NCBI RefSeq assembly: GCF_030272615.1
Contig: NC_081414.1
Location: 307,875,164 to 307,939,163 of the forward strand
DNA from: Cryptomeria japonica
Lineage: Eukaryota; Streptophyta; Pinopsida; Cupressales; Cupressaceae
Direction: 5' to 3'
DNA: 64,000 bases
Position 1 is the first letter of the stretch. Every line of letters starts with the position of its first letter. A program made the position numbers and the translations under genes. This document shows positions 8,715 to 20,526 of the stretch, piece after piece. The notes under the pieces were generated by a model. That model was not told the DNA's origin. It ran no database searches and saw nothing but the letters and a program-made list of their open reading frames with translations.

Positions 8715-11327
8715 ATGTCTCCTCCAGACTATGGATCAAGGTTAGTTTTTGTTTATTTTTATCTTTCTTTCCCGTTTGTTCAATTTGTTTTACATTTTGA
8801 ATTTAATTTCATTAATTTTGATTAGGTTTTTTCATTTTTTGTCTCAAAACCAGATTATTCGAACCCACAACAAGAACAACCAAATGCACCTCCTGAAAAC
8901 CCACAAGATACAACCCCAATTCCTCCTTTTGATACAACCCCAATTCCTCCTTTTGACTGCACACTCGAAATACAAGAGCAATTAATTAATCAGTTAGGAC
9001 AAAATACATCTAAAATCAATAGATTGATTATTAAATTAAAAACATCCGAACTTGAGCATCACCAATCCTTCGCCACTAGCCTAGAAACATTAGCTAGTGG
9101 CGCCATAGTTGTTTCCACACAAATTACCAAATGGGGAAGCTCTAGGGATAGGTGTTGTCAATTATATGCCGATGGGCTATCATACGAGGGAGTAAAAAAT
9201 AAAAATATTAGTAAACAATAAATATGTGCCCTTTTTGTTGATCCCAAAACTAGTCAGTCATTACCTCTTAATGCAAAGAGGTTTGCCATACATTGGTGTA
9301 CCAATGTGTAGATGAAGAATCTTTTTTGGCAGAGGTGGTGGATGGTCTTTGATGATCCACCTTGTAATAATTATGAGGTGCCATTATATTTTTTGAGAAA
9401 AGTATATTGTGAGTTTGTGTTCAATGTGCACCCAAACTATTTTGACATGAGAGAGTTCCATGGTAGAGGTGGTGGCTTTGCCCAAGATAGACCTAGAGCT
9501 CGTAGGCGATTACCCATGGAGAGTCACCACCTCCTAACACCCAAACCCAAGGTGTATCACGCTATCCCAGTAGACCTAAAAGAGTCAAAGGAGCTATAGA
9601 CTCTTCAGGAGGCCACAACATTGACTGGTGCCATCATCCAGCATGGGACGTCGTTAGCACACCCTATTGTATTAGATGATGAGCCATTAGTTGCTCTAGG
9701 TGGCGACAGAGAGCCCATCCAACATATGTGTGTCAGTTGCTTGGGGATATGCTTAGGGATAGATGATGCAGCCAGTGCAGATGGATCCTCATCTCAGCTA
9801 TGCATGATTTGTGGGAGTAGATGTCAGGCTCGCACGACTGAGGATTTCACGCTGACAGATGAGTTGATGGACATGGTGTTTGCCTATGAGCGACAGACAC
9901 AAGTGTGTTGATTTGAATTCATAACATTCTATTTATCAGTCACTTTAAATTTGTAATTACATAAATGAATTTTCATTTATACATTGATTTAAATTGAGAC
10001 AAATAATATGCATTTTAGGATGCAGCAACAGTATCCCATACTCCTCCCCTAGTTACTATAGCTGCAACTTCGATGCCTGAGGTATAAATTTTGTAACATG
10101 TTAAAATAGAATAGTACACTTTGAATTCAAAAAAATACAAGATATACTAACTATCTTTAATGCTTGGTCCAATTTTTGGTTTGTAGGTGTTGACATGGGA
10201 CCAAATGTCCCAGATTGATGACATCACACTCTCAGTGATCGATTTTGGCCTACAAGGCTATATGGCATCATATTTTGTACAACCCTTTTAATGTATTGTT
10301 TTGATGAAATATGCAAGTCATTTCATTTTACATTTTTTAAATTATGTTTAATTTATTATCTGTACTAATATCTCATGTTAATTTTGTTTTTTTAGGGTAC
10401 CCCCTCCGCGTCTAGGGCTCGTCCTAAGAAAAAGAATTCCTCGAAGACGCCCAAGCGTGGGAAGAAGGTAATTGAACACATTTTTAGTTGTACAATTGTT
10501 TGAAAATGTTGAAATCAAGTATTAGTTGGGGTTTGTAGATTGATTAGTGTTTTTGTCTATTTTACATGTATAGCGACCATTGAGCTATGTGGATTTGTTG
10601 AATGCACCCGATTCACCTGTGGATCAAGAGAGGGCGAAGGTATGTATCTCTACTTTATTTTATTGATTTCATGATTATATGCACACGTACATGTGAACTT
10701 GTGATATATTATAATCTTATAATTTTTTCATACAAGAAATATCCATACCTATCTCATCAATGGTGAACCCTCCTCCATGCACTGGAGAAGCATCTTAGTA
10801 AAATTAATTGTTTTTAACCTACAATACTTATCATTATATTAATTGTATTTAATCTTTGAACATTTTTTGTATAGGTAATAGCGACACTTTCTCCATCGAT
10901 GGTGAGCCATCCTCAGTCCATTGGAGAAGCATCTTAGGCATAGGTACGTCATTGTTCTTTATATTATAGCTTTTAAGTTTTTTTGATATATTTATGTTAG
11001 TACATTGTATTAATTGTACATTTAATCTACAATAGATCCCTTCATGGTACGGCCATAACGTGGATCCATTTAAGTATGTCTTCAAGAAAACTCCTAAAAG
11101 TGATAAGGAGAGGAGAGCGAAGACATTAGCTCCTAGATCAGCCGATGAGGTAATCTACGTTTCAATTGCAAAGGAATTATAGTTAAATGTATAGTTATGT
11201 TGTTAATTATGAACTATTTTCTACAAAAGAATTCTAACTTGGCTTTTGAATTGTGGTTTTGCAACCATCTACAGAGCTGCGTACTGCATCGAAGAGGCTT
11301 GATTTTGATGATCCACCACAAGTTTAG
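8715..11327 (+). pseudogene. Multi-exon accessory gene relic of the TIR transposon
   Basis: A candidate start ATG at 8715 (MSPPDYGS) precedes a GT donor at 8741 and an AG acceptor at 8852-8853. The main frame from 8856 to about 9900 is continuous apart from three stops (9219, 9309, 9597). It contains 'WGSSRDRCCQLYADGLSYEG', 'RMFDDPP'-like text around 'WQRWWMVFDDPPCNNYEVP', and a Cys-rich block with CVSC and CMIC pairs. Short exons with plausible GT/AG borders follow near 10020, 10190, 10397, 10575, 10876 and 11036, and the gene ends with '...KRLDFDDPPQV' at 11327. One exon is basic ('RARPKKKNSSKTPKRGKK'), suggesting nuclear localisation. I do not recognise the family. The exon-1 phase does not fit the main frame, so the true start is unsure. 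Confidence 0.6.
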
Positions 11328-11329
11328 GA

Positions 11330-11858
11330 TCATATAGTGTTAGTTTTGGTCATAGAATAACCAATACATATATATATATTCTACATTTTTATTGTATATC
11401 AATTTGGACATGACATATGCCACATTTTTGTAATACTTGTATTGACTTGGCAGACATACCTTTTTTTATATATATAAATGTCAATATTCGATCCAATAAA
11501 TGTGTACTAAGTTCATTATTTTGTATTCGTTGTATTTTGTGGTTGTCCTTTTATAAATTTAATTGATCATTTTCCTATGTAATCAACAATATGAATATAA
11601 ATAACAAAAATATATGATATAAAACATTGCAATCGTGGAATATGATTTGATAAAAATTTTAAAATGTTGAATTAACCCTACAAAATTCCTTGTATTTAGT
11701 TCATTATTGTGTATTCACTGTATTTGGTGGCTTCCCTTTTAATAATTTAAATGAATATTTGCATATGTAATCAACAATATGAATATAAACAACAAAAATC
11801 GACAATATGAATATAAACAACAATATGTGTTTGGTGCGAGAGCACCCTCACGCTCGCT
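11330..11858. other. AT-rich stretch without a recognisable gene
   Basis: Likely 3' UTR and spacer of the plus-strand gene. It holds short TA runs and a repeated phrase ('CAACAATATGAATATAAA' at ~11585, 11775 and 11800). No coding signal seen. Confidence 0.5.
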
Positions 11859-11859
11859 A

Positions 11860-13070
11860 TAGTCAAATTTTGTTCATCGTGTGGACAAACTAACATCATG
11901 AGTGTGTCCAGGTGGGTAGGTTTACACTAGGCATGCCCCTGTCGTGCATCCCAAAGCGTCAGAACGTCAAGAGTCATACCATACCGATGCAATCTCTCAA
12001 GTGCCCTGAGTCCAAAAAATTGTCAAAATTTAACGAACTATTTCTTCAAATCTAGGACACACATGGTCAATCCATTTGAACCTGTGGGGTGACGTGAGAG
12101 TCCTCTACAATGGCCTATCTTAGTTTTTGACGACTCAGAGCCATTTTCAATTGGTAGTTCACTTGCTGCAAAAACTGTCAGTTGCATGCAATGCAAAGTT
12201 GCAAATTTGGCTAGAATTTATTCGGTTCATCGAGTGCACAAACCAATGTTACAAGCACATCCAGGTAGATAGGTTTATGCTAGGAATTCCCCTTTTATGC
12301 ATCCCAAAGTGTCAGAATGTCGAGAGTCATACCGTACTGGGGCGATCTGTCAAGTGCCCTGAGTCCAAAAAATTATCAAAATTTGATGAACTATTTCTTC
12401 AAACCTAGAACACATATGGTCGATCCGTTTGAACCTATGGGGTTGCGTGAGGCTCCTCTAAAATGGCCTATCTCGGTTTTTGATGAATCAGAGCCATTTT
12501 CAATTGGTAGCATTTTTTTGCCTGCTACAAAAACCGTCAGTTGCATGCAATGCAAAGTTGCAAGATTGGATAGAATTGATTCGGTTCGTCATGTACACAA
12601 ACCGACATCACGAGCGCATCCGAGTGGGCAGGTTTACACTAGGCATGCTCCTGTCGTGCATTCCAAAGCTCCAAAATGTCGAGAGTCATATCGTACTGGG
12701 GCAATCTCTCAAGTGCCATGAGTCCAAAAAATTGTGAAAATTTGACGGACTGTTTCTTCAAATTTAGGTCACATATGGTCAATCCATTTGAACCCATGGG
12801 GCCGTGTGAGGCTCCTCTATAATGGCCTATCTTATTTTTTGACAACTTGGAGCCATTTTCAATTGGTAGCATTATTTCGCCTACTACAAAAGTCGTCAGT
12901 TGCATGCAATGCAAAGTTGCAGGATTGGCTAGAATTGATTCAGTTCATCATGTGCACAAACCGACATCATGAGCGCATCTAGGTGGGAAGTTTTATACCA
13001 AGCATGCCCCTTTCATGCATCCCAAAGTGCCAGAACATCGAGTCATACCCTACCGACGCAATGTAGAAGT
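11860..13070. repeat. 359-bp tandem repeat, about 3.3 copies
   Basis: The anchor GTTGCATGCAATGCAAAGTT occurs at 12181, 12540 and 12899, giving an exact 359-bp period twice. Companion phrases such as 'CATTTTCAATTGGTAG' and 'CCAAAAAATTGTCAAAATTT' keep the same spacing. A partial copy leads in at about 11884. Frames that cross it (12127-12982) are repeat artefacts in both strands. Confidence 0.9.
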
Positions 13071-13319
13071 TGCTTGACAACTTTTTTGACAATTTTTTTT
13101 GAAAACAATGACATTTTTTGCTCAAATTGTATCTAGTCTCAATCTATGACCCCTATGACCTGATAATGACTCAAATAATTCTCCATGATTATACAAGAAT
13201 CAAGAATTCTCATGATTGACCAGGGAAACATCACATATACTCAAAACATAGTCACAAAACATTGACACACAAAATAGTCACAAAACATTGTCACATATTA
13301 TTAAAAAATTTGCCTCTAA

Positions 13320-13560
13320 ATATGGTCAAATCAGCTCTTGGCTATTTGATTATACAAAAAAATGTCTTACAAATCATCTCATGGGCCTTTATACAAAATT
13401 TGGCATTACAATATATGCAATTCAGCTGATCGCCATTTTAATATAAAAATTTGGCATGTACATATGTACAAATCAACTCATTGCCATTTAAATATACAAA
13501 ATTATGCCCCTAAACATGTAAAAATCAGCTCATGGGCATTTATATATACAAAAAACAAAT
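13320..13560. repeat. Short tandem repeat, ~60-bp unit
   Basis: About four degenerate copies of a phrase like 'AAATCAGCTCATGGCCATTT' followed by 'ATATACAAAATT', at roughly 13326, 13370, 13420, 13470 and 13520. It lies just downstream of the minus-strand transposase relic. Confidence 0.65.
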
Positions 13561-13946
13561 ATAGAACAATTCATCGATGATTTATACAAAAATCTCAAAA
13601 TCATTCTACTCTGAACCGTAGAATCAATCAAGTGAGCCTTCAGGATCGGCTCTAACCTGTATTGTGTCAAGTATTGCCTCGTGGTCAGATTCATGAACTT
13701 TCCATAAAATCTTGTTATGAGGTCTACCACGATACTTAATCAAATGAATATTTGTTGCAACAACAAGGTTAGAAGAATATGTCTGTGTGTTTCAAAGTCC
13801 TCGAGCAACCAAACATTAGAATTCTTGATAGGATATCTCTGAAGCCATGTTCCCGTCATGACAACAGATCCTATTGGGTACTCAATACCCTCTCCGTCAA
13901 TGATTGTGGTTGTCAATTTTCTTTTTGGCTTAACGCAATGAGACAA
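13530..13946 (-). pseudogene. Possible C-terminal exon(s) of the transposase transcript
   Basis: Two adjacent minus-strand frames read 'KRKLTTTIIDGEGIEYPIGS' and 'VVDLITRFYGKFMNLTTRQYL', separated by a stop or frameshift near 13735. They lie on the same strand and just downstream of the transposase relic. They could be its last exon or unrelated sequence; no family is recognised. Confidence 0.3.
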
Positions 13947-14152
13947 ATATTAATTTGTTCCTTCTTCATTGTTCTCTTCTGCAACAGCTGCATACACATG
14001 ACGTGCATTTTATAAAGTGTTAATTAATACCAAAAATAAAGTATGATGTACAAAAAAATGAACCAAAAAAAATACTTGCAAAAAATTTAACTCAAAAAAT
14101 CACCTAAATCCACTAGGTCGGATACATGCTCAAAATCCACTAATGTTTCCAT

Positions 14153-16535
14153 CTAGCTCAATTGTAGTGGTTTGGGAGTTTGATATGAATCAATAGGAGC
14201 CAACGGTCTACAAGACCATTTGTCAACCCACTCTTGTGATTCACATTCTTCCCACAAACAATACATGCATGAAGAGCAAAAATATACCATCTGTCTCATA
14301 TAAATTACCAGTGAACTTGAATTTGAACTCATAAATGAGTGCATGTCACTCGATCCTGCAACTATACAACAATCTAGATAGTTTTAATGTTAGATTCAGT
14401 GATCAAACAAAAATATCTATGAACCATTGACGTACCTGGATTACCTGGACCCATCATAGACTTACACCATCACACAATTGTTTTTGTATCTATCAACTTA
14501 GTACCACCTTTGTACTTCAATTCTTCTCTAGCTAGGGCTCTTTTCACACATTCACTTGCACCATCGTGCTCTTCCTTACCATGTCTAGCCTCAGTGAAAT
14601 TCCAAAAATGTTGTACACCGCTTGTCATATGCATCCATGTCAATCAATAAATCATCCTTGCATTCTTGAATTGTGTGGTGCAATTATCTGACCATATTAA
14701 GTGTCAGTTGTATCGTATGTTCCTTTCCCTTAAACTATCATAGAAAACTTTAAAGCATCCTTGTACAAACTTCGATGAATGAGTATGATCATCAATTATG
14801 TAGAAGTGATACTCTTTGACAACCTTTCTATCCTCCTTTGTGTTATCATCTGCATGCATGAATTCTATGTGTACAAAAATAGAAACTTGTGTAGAGTGAT
14901 AATACATGGATTGCACGTCATTTTGAGGTTGTAGTGTATAATTTTCAGTGAAATCAATGATAGAGACAATGGTGCCAAGAGGAAATGTGTCCTTACATAA
15001 CTTGAATTGCTCATCTAACCATCGAGCTCTATGTGTATGCATTATGTACTCATAAACTAGTTTCTCTTGAAACATTTTCATAAATTCAGCTTCACATATA
15101 TCATTTTTCACTAGCTCACATCTCTTCAAATCTTTTCCATCGTTAACTCCATATGTGACTGTCTTGTATTTTTCGAAAGAAACTAGTTTCGTACCAATTT
15201 CATGTGTGCTCTCCAAATGTACACATCTTGGTAAACATTGAAAACCACCACATATAGCACAAGAACCTTCCAAACAAGGCATCTTATAATAAATGCAATC
15301 ATCATGTCTAATACATAGCAGACTTGAAATAAATTCTCTTACCGACTTAGGAGGTGCTTGTATATTGCATTCCTGCAAAACATCATTAGTGTGCAAAGTA
15401 GAACAAATATGACAAAAAATATCATAGTGCATGGAAAATTAAATATGCATCCTACAATAACACGTGGTGCATACATGATTAATCTTAATATAAAAAGGTT
15501 TTGTCATTTCAAAAAATATTTGAGAAATTCTTATTTGAGGAAAATTTTGAAGGAATCTTTCATAAAATTTAGTTTGAGTCATATCCAAATAGTGTTTGGA
15601 ATGTGGCTCATGATTTTTAGACCCCATTCGCCTTCTAACAACATCTCTTTGGTTGGGTGAAACTCTTGTGTTGTCATGCCAAACATTTTCAATTAATGTT
15701 CTTAGTGCATCAACAACAACCTTGCCTTTGGGTGGTAGCCTACTTGAGAATGCCCAAAGAGAATTATTGTTAGGTTCCTCTATTTTTTTCGGCCTCTTTA
15801 ATGCTTTACTTAATGTTGTTCTACTAACGTTTAATGACTTACTTGTTTTGCTTATCAAACGATCTTTTTTTATTTTCTTGCTCATTATGGTTGATGTAAT
15901 GACATGTTGAGTAGCATTAGAATCTTTAGTATGTGATTTTGAACCAATAGCTTGATATGCATCAATAGATTTATCACAATTGTTCTTTCACTATTACTTT
16001 CAGATGATCTTAGGCCTAGAATTTTCATTGTCTCTCTAAAATTCAAAATTTTAATCATTTGAACAATTAATTGACATCTTGTGGTTTGATTTAAGTTTTC
16101 AAAATAGTTTTTCCATATTATTTAAACCATTCTCCTACAATTTCATTCATTCATTTTATTGGGCATTGACTTCAATATATTCTCATCAATGTCAATTAGA
16201 TACTTTGGTTTCCTACGAATGATTCTAGGAGGTGTTAACATCGGTGCATTATGTACATTCAAATCATCAAATAGAGAAGGTGTATGTTCATCATTTAATT
16301 GATTATTCAATGCAGTATCTTCTTCAATTGCATTAGGGTCATATAGTAAATCAAATGTCTCTTCTTCAATTGAATTAGGTGCATTATGTTCATTTGGTAA
16401 ATCGAATTGAGATGTTGAGGATGACATACCTTCTTCTACCATTGTTCTTATGTCACATAATTTCTTCATACACTGCCTTTGTCTTTCCTTTTCAACCTCT
16501 CTTTGTTCCATTGTTCCTCGCTTGTTCTTTCCCAT
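14153..16535 (-). pseudogene. DDE-transposase-like gene of the TIR transposon
   Basis: Reading the minus strand, the first frame starts at 16535 (MGKNKRGTMEQREVEKERQ, acidic after a charged N-terminus). A second begins at 15885 with 'LWAFSSRLPPKGKVVVDALR', then 'MTQTKFYERFLQNFPQIRIS' and a Cys/His block (HVCTTCYCRMH). After one TAA near 15437 it continues 'MHYDIFCHICSTLH', 'CEAEFMKMFQEKLVYEYIMH', 'IVSIIDFTENYTLQPQNDVQ' and 'QVSIFVHIEFM'. Past a TGA at 14704 the same frame gives 'IWSDNCTTQFKNARM' and 'WNFTEARHGKEEHDGASECV'. Candidate catalytic acids are Asp in DFTEN, Asp in WSDN and an acid in GKEEHDGA. An 80-bp GT-AG intron is likely at 14435-14356. Sequences of this layout are known as uncharacterised transposase-like proteins; the superfamily name is uncertain. 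Three or more stops are readable as C-to-T type changes. Confidence 0.72.
14356..14435 (-). other. Probable intron of the transposase-like gene
   Basis: On the minus strand the donor follows '...GGTAATCCAG' as GTACGTC and the acceptor is TAGTTGCAG. The coding sense resumes as 'GSSDMHSFMSSNSS'. Both borders fit the GT-AG rule and the length is normal for plants. Confidence 0.55.
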
Positions 16536-16539
16536 GGTT

Positions 16540-16850
16540 GATATCGGTTGTCCTAAATAGAATCATATTACATATATATGTAAACAAAAGTTCATAAACA
16601 AACAAATAACCATAAATATGCATCGTATCACCGTTTTTTGGAATCAAACTATTAAACAATCACAATACTATTGACAAAACAAATAAGAACAACAATTCAA
16701 TTATTTGAAATCATGAAAAAATAAAAAATTCACTTACTTCTATGTATAAAACAGTGATAGTAATGTAGACACAGTTCTAGTGGGGCCTTCCACGACCTCA
16801 AAAACTTCTTTTGAGGCCATTGAGGGTCTTGGGCAACTAAAACTATGTCT
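16540..16850. other. AT-rich region upstream of the transposase frame
   Basis: No coding signal seen. It could hold the promoter or 5' UTR of the minus-strand transposase-like gene; no single TATA element stands out among many AT runs. Confidence 0.35.
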
Positions 16851-16854
16851 ATGT

Positions 16855-17125
16855 ACCGCGTACGAACTACATTAATAACCATGTACACGCTGTTAGTCCA
16901 TAAAATGTTGGCAATCCCAACAATATTTTTTTCCCCATTTGTACTAATAAATAGCACGTACGCGCTCCTAAGCCTAAAAATTGTTATCACAGGGTAGCGA
17001 ATAATGGGCTCAGTACCCCATACGCGCTTACAAGTAATAAGTACCACATACGCTCTCCTATGCCTTAAAAAATTTATGGTAGGGCAGTGAACTAATAGGT
17101 TCAATACCTCATACGCGCTATTGGT
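16855..17125. repeat. Internal cluster of GCGTACGC-type motifs
   Basis: Copies include CCGCGTACGAACT (16856), 'AGCACGTACGCGCTC' (16953), 'CATACGCGCTTAC' (17020), 'CACATACGCTCTC' (17045) and 'CATACGCGCTATT' (17111). They share the core seen in both subterminal regions of the transposon. Confidence 0.65.
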
Positions 17126-17137
17126 AGTAGAAAAAAT

Positions 17138-17590
<453 letters not shown>

Positions 17591-17593
17591 GGG

Positions 17594-17855
17594 ACCTATA
17601 ATGACACCAAATAGCACACCACAGGACCTATAACGACACCAAATAGCACACCATAGGACCTATAACGACACCAAATAGTGTCCTAAGGGGTCATAGAACA
17701 CCATATGACCCCTTAGGACACCATATGGTGTTGTTATGTGTCGTATGGTGTCTTAAGGGGTCATATGGTGTCCTAAGGGGTCACAAGACACCATATGACC
17801 TCTTAGGAAACAATACGACCTCTAATGACACCTAAGGGGTCATATGGTGGGCTAA
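17594..17855. repeat. Inverted-repeat array built on a 20-bp unit (copy 1)
   Basis: The unit ATGACCCCTTAGGACACCAT and its reverse complement alternate many times, so the array is full of local palindromes. The last ~155 bp (from about 17697) are repeated almost unchanged at 18270-18420. Confidence 0.85.
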
Positions 17856-17869
17856 TAGGAATTAAAGAA

Positions 17870-17960
17870 GAAGAGAAAGAGGGAGGGAGAGAAGAAGAGA
17901 AAGAGGGATGGGGTATGGAGGAAGGGAGAAGGGGAGGAGAGTGAGAGAGAGAGGGATGGG

Positions 17961-18023
<63 letters not shown>

Positions 18024-18055
18024 ATAAGGAGGGGGGAGGGAGAGGAAGAGAGATC
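17870..18055. repeat. Purine-rich block with (GA)n
   Basis: GA/GGGA-rich sequence with a clean GA run at about 17966-18014. Parts ('GGATGGGGTATGGAGGAAGG') recur at 19230-19350. Confidence 0.9.
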
Positions 18056-18059
18056 AAAT

Positions 18060-18425
18060 CTAGGACACAATATGACCCCTAACAACATTTAAGGGGTCAT
18101 AGGGTGTCCTAAGGGGTCATATGACACTATATTATCCCTTAGCACACCATAGGACCTATAACGACACCAAATAGTGTCCTAAGGAGTCATAGAACACCAT
18201 ATTACCCTTTAGAACACCATATGGTGTTGTTATGGGTCATTGGTGTCCCGAGGGGTCATATGGTATCCTATGACCCCTTAGGACACCATATGGTGTTGTT
18301 ATGGGTCGTATGGTGTCTTAAGGGGTCATATGGTGTCCTAAGGGGTCACAGGACACCATATGACCTCTTAGGAAACAATACGACCTCTAATGACACCTAA
18401 GGGGTCATATGGTGGGCTAATAAAA
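18060..18425. repeat. Inverted-repeat array built on a 20-bp unit (copy 2)
   Basis: Same units as the array at 17594, again alternating in orientation, and ending in the same 'TCATATGGTGGGCTAATA'. Two copies flanking a purine block suggest a larger duplicated module of array plus GA tract. Confidence 0.85.
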
Positions 18426-19195
18426 TGATATTTTAAATTTAAAGTTATGAATAGAACATCATACAATTGAACATCATACAATAGAACATTAGTAGTTTAG
18501 TTTTGATATAACTAAGTTAGACCATTGTTAGCATAAGAGAGACTCCAAGCGAACAAACAACGAGGCTTCGCTAAAAAGAAAGTGTAAGAGCTTGACCTAA
18601 CCCTAAGAGTACTGCCTAAGTTCTAAAACATATGATGCAATTAAATTTGCAAGGTTATAGGACTGATCTCTATTGTGACTATAGGAATACACACTTGATT
18701 TTTTTCATAGGTATGTACCATTCCAAGCCATTTGATAAGTGATGATCATCATATACTACCATTGCCATGCATACAACAAACTTTAAGTTCTTTAGGTGAC
18801 AGGCGTTGTGTAACAACATGGGAACTCTCGCATACCCACCACTATCATTCTCCAGGACATCATCTGTGTTACTCTCCTTCTTTCTCTTCCTACCAGTTGT
18901 TTCCTTCTGAAAAACATATTGCAGGTACTATGACTCATCATGTTGCTTTGTTGACACTATTTTCCACATTTGCTCAGCTCATTAAAAACACATTCAAGAA
19001 GAATATTGCTGCAGGTTTCCTTGTTTGTCACGGTAATGCACCCGTGGTTCAATTTCAAACCCTATTCCTCCTATTCAATATACATACACAAATCCATTAG
19101 TCAATTTTCTTAGGAGAGCATACATAATAAAAATCAAAGAGGAAGTTGCAGACAAGAAATAAATTCACTTCTATAGAAGTGCAGACACATTTGTA
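18426..19195. other. Unrecognised stretch inside the TIR transposon
   Basis: A plus-strand open frame at 18732-19100 (122 codons) has no recognisable motif and unremarkable composition. I would not call it a gene without transcript support. Confidence 0.4.
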
Positions 19196-19199
19196 GTGG

Positions 19200-19346
19200 G
19201 GTATAGAGGGAGGGAGGGAGAAAAGAAGAGAAAGAGGGATGGGGTATGGAGGAAGGGAGAAGGGGAGTGAGCGAGAGAGACATGGATGGGGTATGGAGGA
19301 AGGGATAAGGGGAGAGAGGGAGGGATGGGGTATGGAGGAAGGGAGA

Positions 19347-19419
<73 letters not shown>

Positions 19420-19425
19420 TGTATG
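19200..19425. repeat. Third purine/(GA)n block
   Basis: Degenerate ~35-bp repeats of 'GGATGGGGTATGGAGGAAGG' followed by a clean GA run at about 19349-19415. Homologous to the block at 17870. Confidence 0.92.
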
Positions 19426-19449
19426 CATTTGAGAGGGGGAGACAATACA

Positions 19450-19575
19450 CTTATATGTGTATATATAAACTTAATATATTATATATTATTATATACATAT
19501 ATACATACATATATATATATTATATATTATATGTATATACACATATTATATATACAATATCATATTATACAATAG
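19450..19575. repeat. (TA)n/(TAYA)n-rich tract
   Basis: Alternating TA with scattered CATA. Low complexity, self-complementary and able to form hairpins; no gene. Confidence 0.85.
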
Positions 19576-20477
19576 CGTGTAGTGCGTACGTGCTTCTTAC
19601 GCCATAAGCACCTTGTATGCATTTTTTTAAACCATAAGTACCCCGTACGTGCTTTTGACTATTTAGGCTTGGAAATAGGTCTGGATGACAAAGCTACGGT
19701 TTGGAAGTTTGATTTCCCTCCATTTCTCTCATTTTTGACGTGTTTTATTTTATCAACTTGGTTTATCGACTTTTTCATCATCAGGTTTACACTTCATCAA
19801 GTGGGTATTTCTAAAATTGCCACCATATTTTCACCCATCTTCTAAGCTTTCTAACCCTATAATTTTTTTTCAGTTTGAACAACTAGAACATATTATTATT
19901 GAATTTCTTTTACCAGTGTCTCCATAGTTCTCACAGACATAGGTGCACCATTTTTTTTAATAACTTTTGATATACTTATCCAAATTTAAATTTTTTTATA
20001 TATTATTTTAGTGCACTTGATTCTTTACAATTTTAAAAAAATAAACTTGTATTTTCAATTTGTTTAGTGCAACTTATGCTTCACGCATGAACATGTACCT
20101 AATTTTCAAGATGTGCTCGATTGGAAAAATCATAAAAATAAATACTCAACAAAAAATTACAAAAAAATACATATCTTCTAGTGCTCACTCTTAAGTATCT
20201 TTCTGCCAAAGGATTTGTCAAAATACTAAATCTAACTATGACTTTTTTGATACACACGTCAGACACTATGTTATATTTTTCAGAAAAAATCAAGGTCAGT
20301 TTTTCATGCACGAATGATTTGACCCCCTTAATCTTATCCAATTTTGAAAAAGTTTACTAGTTTGGAAACTAGATTCAGAGTACTACAATATTTGTTCTTT
20401 GATTATCTTCATATCTTGAGTGGATGACTTTCAAATTTTGCCTCCAAGCTCAGGTTCACCTGATTTCAAAAAAAAAA
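19575..20477. repeat. Right subterminal region of the TIR transposon
   Basis: It starts with GCGTGTAGTGCGTACGTGC and 'CCCCGTACGTGCTTTTGAC' (motif copies at ~19575-19655), then AT-rich sequence with no gene up to the right TIR. Confidence 0.6.
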
Positions 20478-20526
20478 GTGTCCACTTATACCCCCCTTTT
20501 TGACCACCATCTTTGCGCACTTACCC
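20478..20526 (-). repeat. Right terminal inverted repeat
   Basis: Its reverse complement begins GGGTAAGTGCGCAAAGATGG then TGGTCAAAAA and matches 8332-8375. TSD AGAA follows at 20527. Confidence 0.88.

Noticed and set aside
12127-12982. Similar 85-134-codon frames repeated three times
   Set aside because: They are the same 359-bp tandem unit read in shifted frames; no start context or family match.
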